A stretch of DNA of 64,000 nucleotides from Brachypodius melanocephalos (GCA_013398615.1 VZSR01003371.1:3158530-3222529), one strand, 5' to 3'; counted from the stretch's first letter, positions 12,401 to 23,569 are shown. Notes: generated by a model not told the origin, from the sequence alone. Numbers and translations are program-made.

Positions 12401-15400
12401 TATAAATCATCATTCGAGTGAGATTCCCTCCTTGCACAGACTCCACTCGAGTCCAAACTTGCTACCATGCTGCAGCTAGACCAAGAAACCCCAGAGCAAC
12501 AGCCTGCATCAGCTGATCCCTCTGAATTCTACCCACTAACACTAACAGAGTGCATCAGTCACAGGTACTGGCAACCCAGAAACATTAGAATTAGCAGGTG
12601 GCACTCCTGGCAATGAGATATGAAGAGTTTATCATGGCATTTCGTAGCATGCAGCTTTAACACTCATGGGCTGTGGGGCCCTAAGAGCTCACAAGAAGAA
12701 AGGAGTAAAAATCAGTGGGTTGGCATTCATCACATGGTGTCCACAAAAGGAGATTTCCAGGGATCTGGGGAATTGAAAGCATTGAAAAACACCGTGCTGC
12801 ACATGCAGGCCAGACCCTGAACAGGCTGAAAGCCAGCGGTGTGGCAACGAGGTGCTTGGCTCTCTCCAGGCTCGGCTTGCAAGGCAATGGGAGCAGTGGG
12901 AATCCAAAGCAGAGCTCCCATGATTGAGGGAGAAGTGGTGGAACTGCACAGCACTCGAGAGGAGCAGTCCCACTCCGTGCTCTGGGCACATGTCCCGGTG
13001 AAAAGAGACAACGCAAACGCTGGGGGACAGGTACTTACCCTGCTCTAGCTTTACTGATGGTGATGCATTAATGACCTGACAACAGGGAAGGGAGGAGTAT
13101 AAAAGCCCACTGAAACCACCTCTTCCTTGCCAGTGACCTCAGGCAGCCATCTACACCTGTACACAGTGAAAATAAAACGCTGTTTTGCTGACCTGGGAGC
13201 GCTCCCCTTGGAATTGGTTGAGGTCTAAGGGACTGCAAGAGATACAAGGCAGCCTCGGGTTGGGAATTTTGGCTCCTGCAGCTGCACAGTCTCTCTCTTC
13301 CCTTTAACAGCAACTTTTCTGTTTTACTGGTAAGAAACTCAGTGGTGTTAAATGAACTATGACGACATTTCAAGGCAGGACAGGCTCCAGCTCATGCTCA
13401 CTACAAGAGCTTCATCAATATTTCTTTGAAGAACTAATGACTGAACTCAGAGCACTTCTTCTAGATTCAAAAGGGACGTGACATTTCAGGGTGGGAATCA
13501 TTTGAGACGGATCAAAGACAGACTCTCACCACAGTCTACATAAACAACAGAAGTACTGATATAGGTTGGTTTTGGTTTTTTTCCCTCACTTTCTGGCCTT
13601 TGCAGCACCTTGCAAACCCCAGTTGTTTGCAACAGCTGGGAAGAGAGAGCCCTGTCATCCCCACACCTAAACAACTGCAGGGTAAGAAGATGTTAGATTT
13701 TCTTAAGATTTTAGGATGGCTCAGGTTGGTCTCTATCCAACCTCGAGGTCAAAGCAGGGTCAGCTCCCAGCCCCTGAAAACCTCACAGGACAGGCTCTGC
13801 CCTGCCTGCCACACTGCCTGACTGCCCTCACAATGACATAGTTGTGACAAAAGTGAAGTCCCCAGGCCCACACCAGGACAATGAGAAGGACACATGCCCA
13901 ATTCCTTAACTGGGGTATTGCCACCCAGCCTTGAAGACCCCTCAGGTGGTCCCCACCATGTCACCTTTGCTTGCCCAAAAGGAGGTTCCCACCTCAGAGA
14001 ACAGAGGCAAAGAGACCAAAGCAGTTGCCAAATGCATGGGAGATGCTCAGAAGCTTCCCCAGTAGATCCACCACCAAGCCAGGTTCTCCCTCTTCCTCCA
14101 GCCCTCTCAACATATAGCTTGTTATGAACCAATTCCTGCAAAAGCTGCACAGCAAATGAGAGGTTAAGCCACTTTCTCTTCTGCAATTTCTTATTAAATC
14201 CAGCTGATGCATTTGAAGTTCCTGCTGAAAACACCAGAGCTTGCTATTATTCTTTACAGCTGTCAGGGCTGATACAGACTCCAAGGAGACAAAGCATCTC
14301 CAGCCAGCTTTGCACTGAGCCTGGTTCACCACTAAGTAGCATTTTCCTGCAAGTGGGATCCAGAGGAAGCCACACACCAACCCTGACACAATCACCCTTA
14401 CTACACTGGCTCCAAATACACCTCCCAACCCTAAGCTCAGGTCAGGGTAACACAGCACCATCACCTTCTTTGTGAGCTCTTTCTGTAGGCTGCACCACGA
14501 CTGCTTTCAGTGGTTCTTCTGGTTCATTCACAGCACTGTGAACCAGAGAGAGGCAAGGTGGCCCCCCAGAGCCCAGGGGAGATCAGATCCTCTGCAGGAG
14601 TGTTTGGACTGGCAGGAAGCAAAGGAGGAAAGCACTCACCTGAAAGGATGTAGGGATGCAGACAATTGTCAGGTTCTCCTCCTTAACTCGCTCAGCTGCA
14701 GGAAAAAAGCAGAAGCCTTGGTTTGTTCACTGCACAAGGCAAAAACACAGCAACTTTCACTTTAAGAAACCTCAGTTCAGTGCAGCCCCTCTGATTCACT
14801 GCAATTACTTGCTTGGCTTGCAAATAACTCAGTCACGCTAAAAATGCAAACAGGTGCCCCCTTCTATAGGCTGATGCTCAGTTTCAACAGTCAGAAATGT
14901 TTAAACACCCACTCTGGCCCAGCCCAAGCCACCATGAGCCATTAACCTTTATGTCTCCAGCAGCAGAGGAGCCCCATCAGCAACTCCTCACCTGGGAAAT
15001 CGGTCCCATCCCCTCTCTCACTCCATTAGACAGGTTTTTGCTGCTCTCCATGTAAACACAGAGCTCCAGCAGCTGTTTGAAAGGTTTGCTGGCTTGTTGC
15101 CCTGGGGACATCACATTAATTTATTATAGAACATTTAAATATATAGTGGGGAAAGAACTAATAAAGTACAGTATTCCATTAAATGGAAGGAAATATTTCC
15201 TCCCCCCCAGGCTAACCTCAAATGACTAAAATCTATTACTAAGATATCATTATGGACAAAATGTTATTTTAGTAATTACAATACTCAGGCACAAGCCAAC
15301 AGCCCAAGAGTCAGCAGGAGCTCGTGCACCAGAGCAAGCACATGAGCTGCATGCTCCAAGGTATTGCTGCTGCTGGAAGGATTGCACATGCAATACATGA

Positions 15401-18400
15401 GGCTGGATGTTGTTACAAGCCATATCCCAGTTCTAAAGCAATCAGGAGACATGAAAAGCCAGAATTTGCAGCCTGGAACAGCCGCTCCTCTTCAAATACA
15501 ATAGCCATTTATTTAGAGACTGATTCTGTGCTCAAGGAGGGAGTGGTTGCAGTGCTGAGCCAAGCCCAGAAGGCTGAACAGCAGCTCCCAGACAATGAAG
15601 TGCATCAGGGTGGGGAAATGGGTGACAAGGGGCAGCCCCAGCCCTGCTGTGACCCTGCACAGTGAAGGGCTGGGCTGTGCTCAAAACTCAGCCTGCTCTG
15701 GGCTGCAGGACAGCTCTGCCCAAGGGAGCTGGAGGTCACCAGGGGACTTGCCAGACAGGCAGAGCCACCCAGGTGGGACACACTGAACTGTGCTGCCCAG
15801 GGAAGTGGTGGAATCTTCATACCTGGAAGTGTGGATGTCACACTTGGGAGTATGGTTTGCTGGTGAACACAGCAGTGCTGCATTGGATTTGAGCATCTTG
15901 GAGGTGTTTTCCAACTTTAATGATTCTGTGATTCCTCCTCTGTATTCAAGCAAGACCCCCAAGAAGAACACAGCTGATCCTGCACTCCCAACCCACCAAG
16001 GCCCCCAGAGCTGCTCTGCTCTGCATCCAAGGACATCCAAAGTTCAGCACCTCCACAAGCAGACCATGGGCTGAGAGTGCCCTGCAAAGGAACTTCAAAC
16101 CTCTACACCCTCTGTAATGAACCGTGACAATAATTACCCTCATACTCACTCTGCAAAACTGCATTTGCCTCAATTGAATATTTGGCTGAAATGTTCTGAA
16201 TCACACCCTGAGCAAACCCCTGCACCTGGAGCAAACAGGTAAACCTGGCCACGGGGTACATAAATAAAATGCAGCAGGATTTCACATTCCTCATTTTCAT
16301 TACAACTCAGCAGGGCCCTCAATGTGAATCGTGGGGAGCAAAATGAGCCACAGGCAAAGGAGTTAAAGGAAGCAGAGCAGCTGCATGGCCCCGAGCCACA
16401 CAGCAAGTCAGCACTGGGCAGAGCTGGGCAAAGCTGGAACCAGACCAAGGAGTTCAACTCCAGTTTGTGGTGGGTGCCAGTGGAGTGCTTTTCCTGGCTG
16501 TGTGGGGAGAACAGGTGGCAAATCATTACCCCCTCAGGACTCTCAGGCAATAAATTAGGAGCCCAATGCCCAGTTTTAACCTTCAGCTTCAAGAAGGACA
16601 CAGCAGCTGGTGAATAGACCCAAGGCATCAGCTCTAAGTCAGCATGCAGGTGACTTAGGGTGTTTTCAAGTAGTTGGGGCAGATGGAAAAGGGGATGTTT
16701 TGTGGTGGGAGGGACAGGAAGGGGAGCGTCCTACCTAATCGCTGCACCGCGTGTACAATCGTAGATCCGCTTCCGATCCCGAGGACTTGATTGTTCTGCA
16801 AACCAAAGAGAGACAGAGGAAAGCTCTTACTGGAGGCTCCAGATCATCCACTTTCCCCAGCAAAACTGGCATTACAAACACATGCAAGAGGAGCCTTGTC
16901 CAGGGCTGCATGTGTACACAGCATCCCAGCACTCGGCAGGCGAGGGAGGGAACACACTGTGCCAGCGAGGGCACGGCCATGGTCTGCAGCCAAGGGATTT
17001 TAATCAACTCTCCCTCTCATTAAAGGACATGTGCTTGCTAATTACCAGCACAGTCCGATCTCAGGGTGTTCAATGCACACTCACTGGTGGTTGCTGGCAT
17101 TCCATGAAAGCTCTCCTGCCGGAAGGCTGTGAATTTCAGACAATACCACAGAGGAAAAAGGGGAACCAACCACAAGATAAAATCTCTCAAGGAAGCCACA
17201 CAGTAAAAGGCTGGGTTTGCTCCAGCTATATCATTTGTAAACAGCACAGATGCACCAGCAGCCAAAGCAGAGAGCACAGCAGCTGTTCCTGTGAATAATA
17301 AAAAAATGTTTTCCAAAACAGAGTGTAAAGCTGCCTATAGGAGAGTCCAGCAAAACTTGGAAGGTGGGTGAGCCTGGCAGCATGTGGTGAAGAGGATGAA
17401 ATTTTAACTACAGCTCCATCCTGGCCTTTCTCTGCATGTTGCCTGATTTAAGAAGGATCACTGCCCTGTCATCCACAACACAGATACACTCTTAAAAGGT
17501 ACTGCAGGCTGAGGGTGGATGGGTACACTTGTGTTACTTCTGCAAGACGTATTCTCTGCCATGTCGGTCTCTGTTTATTATCAACTCAGTTTCCCACCCG
17601 CTGTAAGTGACCTGCAGCCTTCTGCACTTCCCATTTGCAGTGTATTTCGTTTTCTTTGGACAGGATCCAAAGCTCAAATTGACTTAAAGAGGCCCAGTAT
17701 CACCACAGAGACTTCAGATGAGGAAAATATGAAGACAACCAGAGATGCAGGCACAGAACTGTTGTGCATTATCTCTTGGACATTAGACAGCTCTGGAGCT
17801 CCTTCCTCATGTGCAGCAAATCTAGATTTCAGCAGCTGTGGAAAAAGCCACACCTGCAGCACTTCAACCAGCTAAAATCTTGCTGTCACGCGAGTTTACC
17901 TGGAAAGGTGGAGTTCAGGACAGGTCACACTCCCCTAGGATTAGTCATTTCTCTTGCTTCTGCAGGTTAAAAGCTTAAAGAAGACAGTTCTCCAAAACCA
18001 GAGACTCAGCTTACATCCCAGCCCTCACTAACCACCGTGACTTTGCAAAAGCTGGGTAGAGCAACAAGTCATTGCTGCACACCTGCAAGGTGGCCAGCAG
18101 AAACCCAGCAGCTCCTGAGGCTCCCAGGGTCACCCACACAGCAGGCAGAGCCAAGCAAGGCCAGCCAAGGGAGGGGCAAGCAAAGCTATGCAGGACATGG
18201 GCAGTACCAGCGTTCCCAAAAGCCTTGTTTTGACCTGGGGAGAAGTTTCTTCTCTTTGCCCTCATTTCTGTAGGGTGGGACAGTTTCTTGGAGCAGCTGG
18301 GTACCCTAAAGGGATGGGGACAGCCTCAGCATCGGTGACTCCACTGTAATAAAGCAGGAAGAGCTCACAAGGGTCCCAGCCCATCCACTTATCAGTGATT

Positions 18401-21400
18401 AGAGGTGAAGCAGCACTTTAAATCAGTCTGAACTGGTGCTGTCACAGCCCCTGCCTTAATGTGACTCCCACCTCTCCCTCCCTAGCCAGACCAGAGGCAA
18501 AACCAACCACAAAATATCCGCTCTTAAAAACAGGGGCAGGACAAACATTAGTGAGAAGCAGAGCACTGAGGAGCAGCACCTCATGCAAAAAATTTACAAT
18601 CCAAGTTGTTTACCAAAAGCCCATCAAACAAACCCAAGGCACTGAGCCACAGCACAGCTGGGTGAAGTGGGCAGTGACCACAGCATTTTCTCAGCCAACC
18701 CAAGGGTCTAAAGACACTGTCCAGCATTAAAGAAGCCAACAAGGCAACACACATGGAGCAATATCAGCAGCACACAGGCACTGGCCAGTCCAGCCTAAGA
18801 TTCCAAGGTCAGAGAACAAAGAGGTCCAGCTAAACACAGTAGATAAATACAGAGCAAATCCCAGAGTTTGCTCGGTCCTCTCTGGGTCAGCAGGACACAG
18901 GGCAGTACCTGTATTCTCATTTCTAACACAGGTGCTGGCAGGGCCCGCCCTCAGAGGTGTTGTATAAACGCAAAGCCAGCTCTCCCCAAGCAGCTTACAG
19001 CTCTAAAGCTCCAAGCCCTGTGCCAGCCCTGCTCCCCCAAGCTGTCACAGCCCCACAATCCACAGCCTGTGAGGTTGGTCATCTCAGCGACCACTCCAGA
19101 AGGGCGGAACTCTGCTCCTGCAGCTGCCCAGGGACAAGTGCTGTGGGCAAACACATCAATCTAGCCTTAATTAATTAAAAAAAAAAAAAAGAGACATAAA
19201 TTTTCCTCTCCTAATCCCCCCTCCCACACCCAGGTTTACATCTGCCACACAAGGAATGTCTTTCACACATCCCTGCTGTGCAAGGGAAGCCTTAGCTTTG
19301 CTTTCAGTGATGAAGTTGCTCTCTCCTGAGAGCTCTAACAAGCAAACACAAACGTATCCATTACAAACAGCATTTGCCCCCTGACAGTGCAAACAGACAG
19401 CTGAGACCATCCAGCTCCAGGGCAGTGACTCTGAGCTCCTTCGCCACCATTTCTTGAAGCCAGCTTGCACAAACATTGGGGAATTACCCCAGACACTGCC
19501 TAACTTACTTAACCAGCATCACCAGCTGGACACTGAACTTTAATCGGCTGGGACACAGCCAGAAATATTATCCTAAGTTTGCCTGGCCATAAAACCAGCT
19601 ATTTTACAATAAAAGTCCAAAAGAACTGGTTTTACCCCAAATCAAAGGAGCCCCCATTTATGATAACTCACAGCAACAGTAGTGTCTTGGCTCCATGCCT
19701 TGTGATAGGAGTCCTTCCTCCCACGACCCCTCAATGCATAATTTTGGCCTTGCCTTGGGTAAGAAAGGGGATCTTTATGCAACTGCCAGAGTCCCCAGGC
19801 TCCCCCATCTCACAGAGTTATCACTTTTGATTGTGTTGGCCTGGCAGGAGCTGGGTGTCACACAGCACGTGGCTGTGTTCAAGCCAAGTTTTCATGGGAC
19901 ATAAGGGAAGCCATCAGCAATTGATCTTCAAAATATTAACACAGCGAGGGGGGAGCAGGAAGGAAAAGGTTGGGTTTTTTTTTTTCTCCCCTAACTGCCA
20001 ATATGGACTTTCTTAGCAGCAACTGCTCCTCCCGATTTCATCACTGCAATTGTGAAAGGGCTGGCACCGATAACCCCCGCGTGACTGTAACAGTCGAGCT
20101 CCCAAATCAGGCTGTGCCAAACCTCGGGCAGCTCCAGCCCTATCTGACATTCAAGGGGCTGATTCAAGCCCCTGGCTGCAATTCTCTCCCTGCAGAGGAC
20201 AAGACAGAACCCTCTGGTCAGGGACTGTTGCTCCTTGCTCGGGTGTTCAGAAACGGGGTGCAGCAGCAGTGCATCCTGCACTGGGAGAAAAGAGCAGTGC
20301 ATGGCATTAGCCTGAACTCCCACCACAGCTCAGCTCGCAGGAGGGTGCACAGAGAAAGTTTGGAGGGGCAAGACATTACCCCAGATTCGGCATACACAGC
20401 GCTGAGCTGCATCAGGCAGGAAGCTGCTGCCAGGGAGGCACACATTGGGGAAGGAAATGCAGTTTTCTCCCTTTGTCTCAGCTAAAGGGAGTGAAGTCCA
20501 AAGCGAAAGAGAAAGAGGCTCAGCGGGACCCATCCGTGCACCCCAGGGTCCCTTTGCACCCAGGACTGTTCATGCTCCGAGTGGGAGGGGTACTCTCAGT
20601 GCCCCCATTGCATCCATGAACCTCGGGCTGCTCTATGCACTGCAGGAGTCCGTGCCACCTGAAGCCCATTCATGCCCTGGGAAGTTCCGTACATTCCATG
20701 GCCATTCCATACACTGGGGAGTCCCGACACTCCACAGCCTGTCCCTGCACCTGGAGCTGCCTCACACAGCCCTGGGTCTGTCCGCGCATGGAAAGGCTCT
20801 GTGCACTCCTATGTTTTGTGGCTGCTCTGTGTTTTGTGGGGTCTCAGCACCCCAAAGTTGCTCTGTGCACCCCAGGGTCCATCCGTGCACCAGAGATTCT
20901 GTGTAGCCCACGGCCCCTCTGTGCATTGCGGGCTCCCAGCACCCCAAAGCCTGTCCCTGCACCCGGAGCCATTCCATGAACCGTAGGGTCCGTCTGTGCT
21001 CTGGGAGAGTACGTGGCTGCTCTATGCTTTGGGGTGTCCCTAGACCCCAGAATTGCTCCATGCATCCATCCCACGGTCCGTCCGTGCACCGGGGGCTGTA
21101 GACATGCTGCGGCCGCTTTGTGCTTTGGGGAGTCCCGGCACACCAGAGCCACTCTGTGTGTGCTGGGGGATCCGTGCATCTCGGAGCCTGTCCATGCACC
21201 GGGAAGCTCCGTGCACTTTACTGGCACTCCCTGTACTGGGGGATCCCGGCACCCCAGAGCCTGTCCCTGCAAGCCAGAGCCGCTCTGGGCACTGGAAAGA
21301 TCCGTGCACCCCGTGGACGTTCTGTGCTTTGTGGTCCCGGCACTCTGGAGTGGCTCCGTGCAACGGGGGACCCCGTGCAGCTCCCGGCCACTTCGTGCAT

Positions 21401-22168
21401 TCAGAGCCCCAGCACCCCAGAGCCTGTCCCTGTACCTGGAGCCGCTCCAGGCAGCTCAGGACCCGTTCGTGCCTCTGGAGACTCCGTGCACCATGTGCAT
21501 GTGCTCCGTGGCCGCTCCGGGCATGAGGAGGTCTCTGCGCCCCAGGGCTGCTCCGTGCACCCCAAGCTCCATACGGGGATTTGGGGGTGTCTCTGCACCC
21601 CGGAGTCGCTCCGTGCACCCTGAGCTCCGTCCGTGCTCTGGGGGACTCCACGCACCCCGTGGCCCCTCGTGCACTGGGGGGTCCTGGCACCCTGGAGCCT
21701 GTCCCTGCACTCCGGGATCTCTCTGAGTACTGGGGGCTCCGTGCACCCCACGGCCGCTCAGTGTTCCGGGGAGTCCCGGCAACACCACATCCTGTCCCGG
21801 CACCCCGGAGCCGCACCCTGCACAGAGAGGTCCCGGCACCGTGGAGCCGCTCCGTGCACTCCACGGCCACTGCATGCATTGGGGGACTCCAGCACCCTGC
21901 AGCCACTCTGTGCTTTGGCAGGTCCCTGCACCCCGGAGTTTCTCGGTGCCTTGGGGGAGTCCCTGCAGCCCGGAGCCCCTTCGCGCATTCCGGGTCCGTC
22001 CGCGCTCCCGGAGGCACCGCGCACTCCGCGGCCGCTCCGCGCACCCCGCGGCCGCTCCGCTCACCGAGGCTCCGAGCCCCCCGCGCCCCGCAGCACCCCG
22101 GGCTGCTTCACCTGGACATGCTTGTCCACGGCGGCGAAGGCGGCCCGCTTCTTGGCCTCCTCTGCCAT
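6309..22168 (-). CDS. RPIA: Ribose-5-phosphate isomerase A, nine coding exons
   Basis: RPIA interconverts ribose 5-phosphate and ribulose 5-phosphate in the non-oxidative pentose phosphate pathway in the cytosol. The coding sequence is the complement of 6309-6406, 8236-8335, 8811-8952, 9451-9519, 9857-9921, 10791-10850, 14640-14695, 16735-16795 and 22112-22168: 708 nt, 235 residues plus TGA. All phases join and all introns are GT-AG. The GSGST phosphate-binding loop is at residues 27-31, DGADE at 84-88, KGGGG at 97-101 and QEKIV from 105. D84, D87, K97 and E106 correspond to the catalytic residues I recall for E. coli RpiA. The start chosen, 22168, sits in a strong Kozak context (ACC ATG G) and matches the conserved start of the family core. 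An in-frame ATG at 22294 would add 42 arginine-rich residues. The human protein also has a longer, dissimilar N-terminus. Confidence 0.95.
7262..7342 (+). mobile_element. CR1 LINE 3'-end fragment
   Basis: The typical CR1 3' tail is visible: GATCCCTTCCAACCCCAACA followed by GTGATTCTGTGAT. Only the last 80 bp or so are present, in RPIA intron 8, with CR1 sense on the plus strand. Confidence 0.75.
8236..8335 (-). CDS. RPIA: RPIA coding exon 8
   Basis: Encodes residues 171-203 and the first base of codon 204, from GPVVTDNGNF to AIKMIP. The acceptor is TTCCAG and the donor is CCAG/GTGATG. The sequence is nearly identical to the mammalian exon. Confidence 0.95.
8811..8952 (-). CDS. RPIA: RPIA coding exon 7
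   Basis: Encodes residues 124-170 (KKSDSLGEHW to RMAVNKA), including the conserved PIEVIPMAYVPV and KFGGVVELR segments. The acceptor is CCCTCAG and the donor is GCA/GTGAGT. Confidence 0.95.
9451..9519 (-). CDS. RPIA: RPIA coding exon 6
   Basis: Encodes residues 101-122, with split codons at both ends. It holds the LTQEKIVAG segment, where E106 aligns with the catalytic base of RpiA, and the FIVIAD strand. The acceptor is CCTTGCAG and the donor is ACAG/GTGATA. Confidence 0.95.
9857..9921 (-). CDS. RPIA: RPIA coding exon 5
   Basis: Encodes residues 79-99: LDVAIDGADEVDSDLNLIKG and one further Gly, with codon 100 split. It carries the catalytic DGADE (D84, D87) and K97. The acceptor is CCCACAG and the donor is GCGG/GTGAGC. 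Confidence 0.95.
10396..10660 (-). mobile_element. CR1 LINE 3'-end fragment
   Basis: Lies in RPIA intron 4. On the minus strand it ends with the typical CR1 ATGATTCTATGATT-like tail. The body includes the family's characteristic AGGTTGCCCAGGGCAGTGG-type stretch and the region coding the CR1 pol C-terminus. It is about 265 bp and truncated at its 5' end. Confidence 0.85.
10791..10850 (-). CDS. RPIA: RPIA coding exon 4
   Basis: Encodes residues 59-78, ARQLILQNGLTLSDLDRNPE, in phase 0 at both ends. The acceptor is GTGCACAG and the donor is GAG/GTAAGT. Confidence 0.95.
11514..12380 (-). mobile_element. CR1 LINE fragment, about 870 bp
   Basis: The longest CR1 copy in the window, in RPIA intron 3, sense on the minus strand. 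It runs from the tail (CAGAATTG...) through the pol C-terminal coding region and into the RT-proximal part. The frame is broken, so it is a dead, 5'-truncated copy. The same body features appear in the shorter copies at 10396-10660 and 42154-42600. Confidence 0.85.
14640..14695 (-). CDS. RPIA: RPIA coding exon 3
   Basis: Encodes residues 41-58 (ERVKEENLTIVCIPTSFQ), with the first two bases completing Ala-40. The acceptor is TCCTGCAG and the donor is CAG/GTGAGT. Confidence 0.93.
15781..15934 (+). mobile_element. CR1 LINE 3'-end fragment
   Basis: Begins with GTGCTGCCCAGGGAAGTGGT and ends with TTTAATGATTCTGTGATTC, a CR1 3' end. It lies in RPIA intron 2, sense plus, and is about 150 bp. Confidence 0.85.
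16735..16795 (-). CDS. RPIA: RPIA coding exon 2
   Basis: Encodes residues 20-39 and the first base of Ala-40, NNQVLGIGSGSTIVHAVQRL. It holds the GSGST phosphate-binding loop. The acceptor is TTTGCAG and the donor is TTAG/GTAGGA. Confidence 0.95.
16796..22111 (-). other. RPIA: RPIA intron 1
   Basis: A 5.3-kb intron. 16796-20520 shows no exon, RNA gene or repeat body I can name, only a poly-A tract at about 19178-19191 and a poly-T at about 19975-19985. The part nearest exon 1, from about 20523, is a GC-rich degenerate minisatellite (separate entry). The donor is CAG/GTGAAG. Confidence 0.85.
20523..22105. repeat. Degenerate GC-rich minisatellite in RPIA intron 1
   Basis: About 1.6 kb of imperfect repeats of roughly 20 nt. 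Read on the minus strand the core is like GTGCACGGAGC followed by a G/C-rich half. The cleanest units lie nearest exon 1, where GCGGAGCGGCCGCGG is followed by GGTGC or AGTGC in adjacent 20-nt copies (about 22015-22055). Units grow more diverged and poorer in CpG away from the exon. The unit is not a multiple of three and rarely yields stop codons, which explains long open frames on both strands. Confidence 0.85.
22112..22168 (-). CDS. RPIA: RPIA coding exon 1 (conserved-core start)
   Basis: Encodes residues 1-19, MAEEAKKRAAFAAVDKHVQ, then donor CAG/GTGAAG. The start has a strong Kozak context and matches the MSKAEEAKK start of the conserved core in human RPIA. The frame stays open upstream, with an in-frame ATG at 22292-22294 in a moderate context (G at -3), so the annotated protein could begin there. 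Confidence 0.85.
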
Positions 22169-22398
22169 GGTGCCGCCGAGCCGCCCGCGGGAGAAGCCGC
22201 GCCGCGCCGCCGCCCGCCCCGTTCGGAGCCTCCCTGGCGGTCGGGCAGCCAGGGGCGTGCTGCGAAGCAGGGCGAGCCGGCCGGGGAGCCGCATGCCGGC
22301 GCGGCCCGCCCCCGGGGGGCTCTTCCTCACGGGCTGCAGGCCTGGGCCGTGCCGGCTCCTCTCCTCCTCCACCTCCTCCTCCTCTTTCTCCTCCGCCG

Positions 22399-22417
22399 GC
22401 AGGCTGGGACTTGTAGT
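22399..22417 (-). promoter_or_regulatory. ZNF143/THAP11 (SBS) motif
   Basis: On the minus strand this reads ACTACAAGTCCCAGCCTGC. It fits the known SBS consensus ACTACAANTCCCAGNNTGC at every fixed position. Such sites are common in promoters of vertebrate housekeeping genes. Confidence 0.8.
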
Positions 22418-22430
22418 GCTGCGAGCGGCG

Positions 22431-22450
22431 AACTACAGCTCCCACAATGC
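22431..22450 (+). promoter_or_regulatory. ZNF143/THAP11 (SBS) motif, opposite orientation
   Basis: Reads AACTACAGCTCCCACAATGC on the plus strand. It is close to the SBS consensus, with changes such as G for A after ACTACA and C for G after CCCA. It points away from the first motif, with a 13-nt spacer between them. Confidence 0.7.
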
Positions 22451-23569
22451 CCGACAGTCCCCGGAGCAACTTGTTGAATCGGCGTATATACATTTTAAAG
22501 TACCGAGAGACCGGGTTTGCCAGGGCTGGAAGGTGGCAAAGAGGAGAGGGATGCGGGGTGTCCCACCGGGAGGTGCTGTGGAAGGAGGGAGGATGGCGAC
22601 GGGAGCCCCTGCAGGGGGCCAGGCAATGCACTGAGCTCGGAGAGTTACTAAATTCTGACCGGGCTTCCACAGGTTTTGAGGAAGAGCCTTTCTCGGACTT
22701 TCACTCAAACTTTGTACTACGATCTCCCTCGAAAGTAGCAACATGGACATGAAAAACGCCAGGGATCCTCTGAGCACGTATCAACCAGCACTTAGTCCTT
22801 TATCCTGCCCTGCAGGAGGGTCGGGACAAAACCCCATGGGTATCTCCTGTCCTGAAGCAGACAGAGAATTTTTCTATTTCCCATAGTTTTTCCCTCTACC
22901 CTGGGTTGACCTCTGATGAAGTTGTTTCTGAAACATATTAGAGAGGCAGAGCAAACTTGAAGTCCCTCTACACCAGCACTTTCACTCCTGTGAACTACAT
23001 TAGGAGCATTCACAGGCACCTCCATTTCTCTCCAGCTGCAATCCCACAAAGGTGGATAAGAATTGCAGGTATTTACCCCTTACTACTCATTCCAAGGTCA
23101 GGCCACAATTCGTAGAGAATAATCCTTTCATTTGCTCAACAGAAAAGCTTACACTGATGTCTCTTTTTAAATTCTGTGTACGACTGGCTTGCTTTGCTGC
23201 CAACCTCTGCGATTCTGCTGTGATTTTCAAGGACTAGAAACATTTCCTTTTGTTCTCCCTGGTCCTTGCACAATGGAGTGGGATTTCAACAAAGACTCTA
23301 TTATCATTGCCCGCGCTTATCTCAGCTCGGTGAGGCCTTACCTTTCTGTACAGAGCGAGTGACTCGCTGTTAAGAGCAGCACGTGGTTCCATGCAGTGGT
23401 TCAGTGTTTTCTGCCAGCTGGCAACGATTTTTCCTGCAAGTTACCCATTTTAAAGTGTAAATACTCACATCTAGTGGGATATATATTCAGAGGGAACCAG
23501 ACCCAAGCACTGCGTTCTTCCATGGTGCAAGAAGGGTAAAACTGGAGGAGCAGCTGACTGAGCTTTGGG

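Larger units (their letters stand above)
22169..22460 (-). promoter_or_regulatory. RPIA: RPIA promoter and 5' UTR, CpG-rich
   Basis: Strongly GC- and CpG-rich, with purine-rich GGAGGAGG runs on the minus strand near 22355-22395 and two SBS-type motifs at 22399-22450. I see no TATA box. The transcription start is probably between about 22300 and 22400, inferred from motif position only. Confidence 0.65.

Noticed and set aside
22292..22372. Extending RPIA to the upstream open frame beginning near 22372
   Set aside because: The codon at 22370-22372 is GTG, not ATG. The first in-frame ATG is 22294, and even that is only an alternative to the strong-context 22168.
21040..22670. Long minus- and plus-strand open frames (up to about 400 codons)
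   Set aside because: They overlap in several frames on both strands over a tandem repeat, continue across the RPIA exon 1 and promoter, and match no family. They are repeat artefacts.
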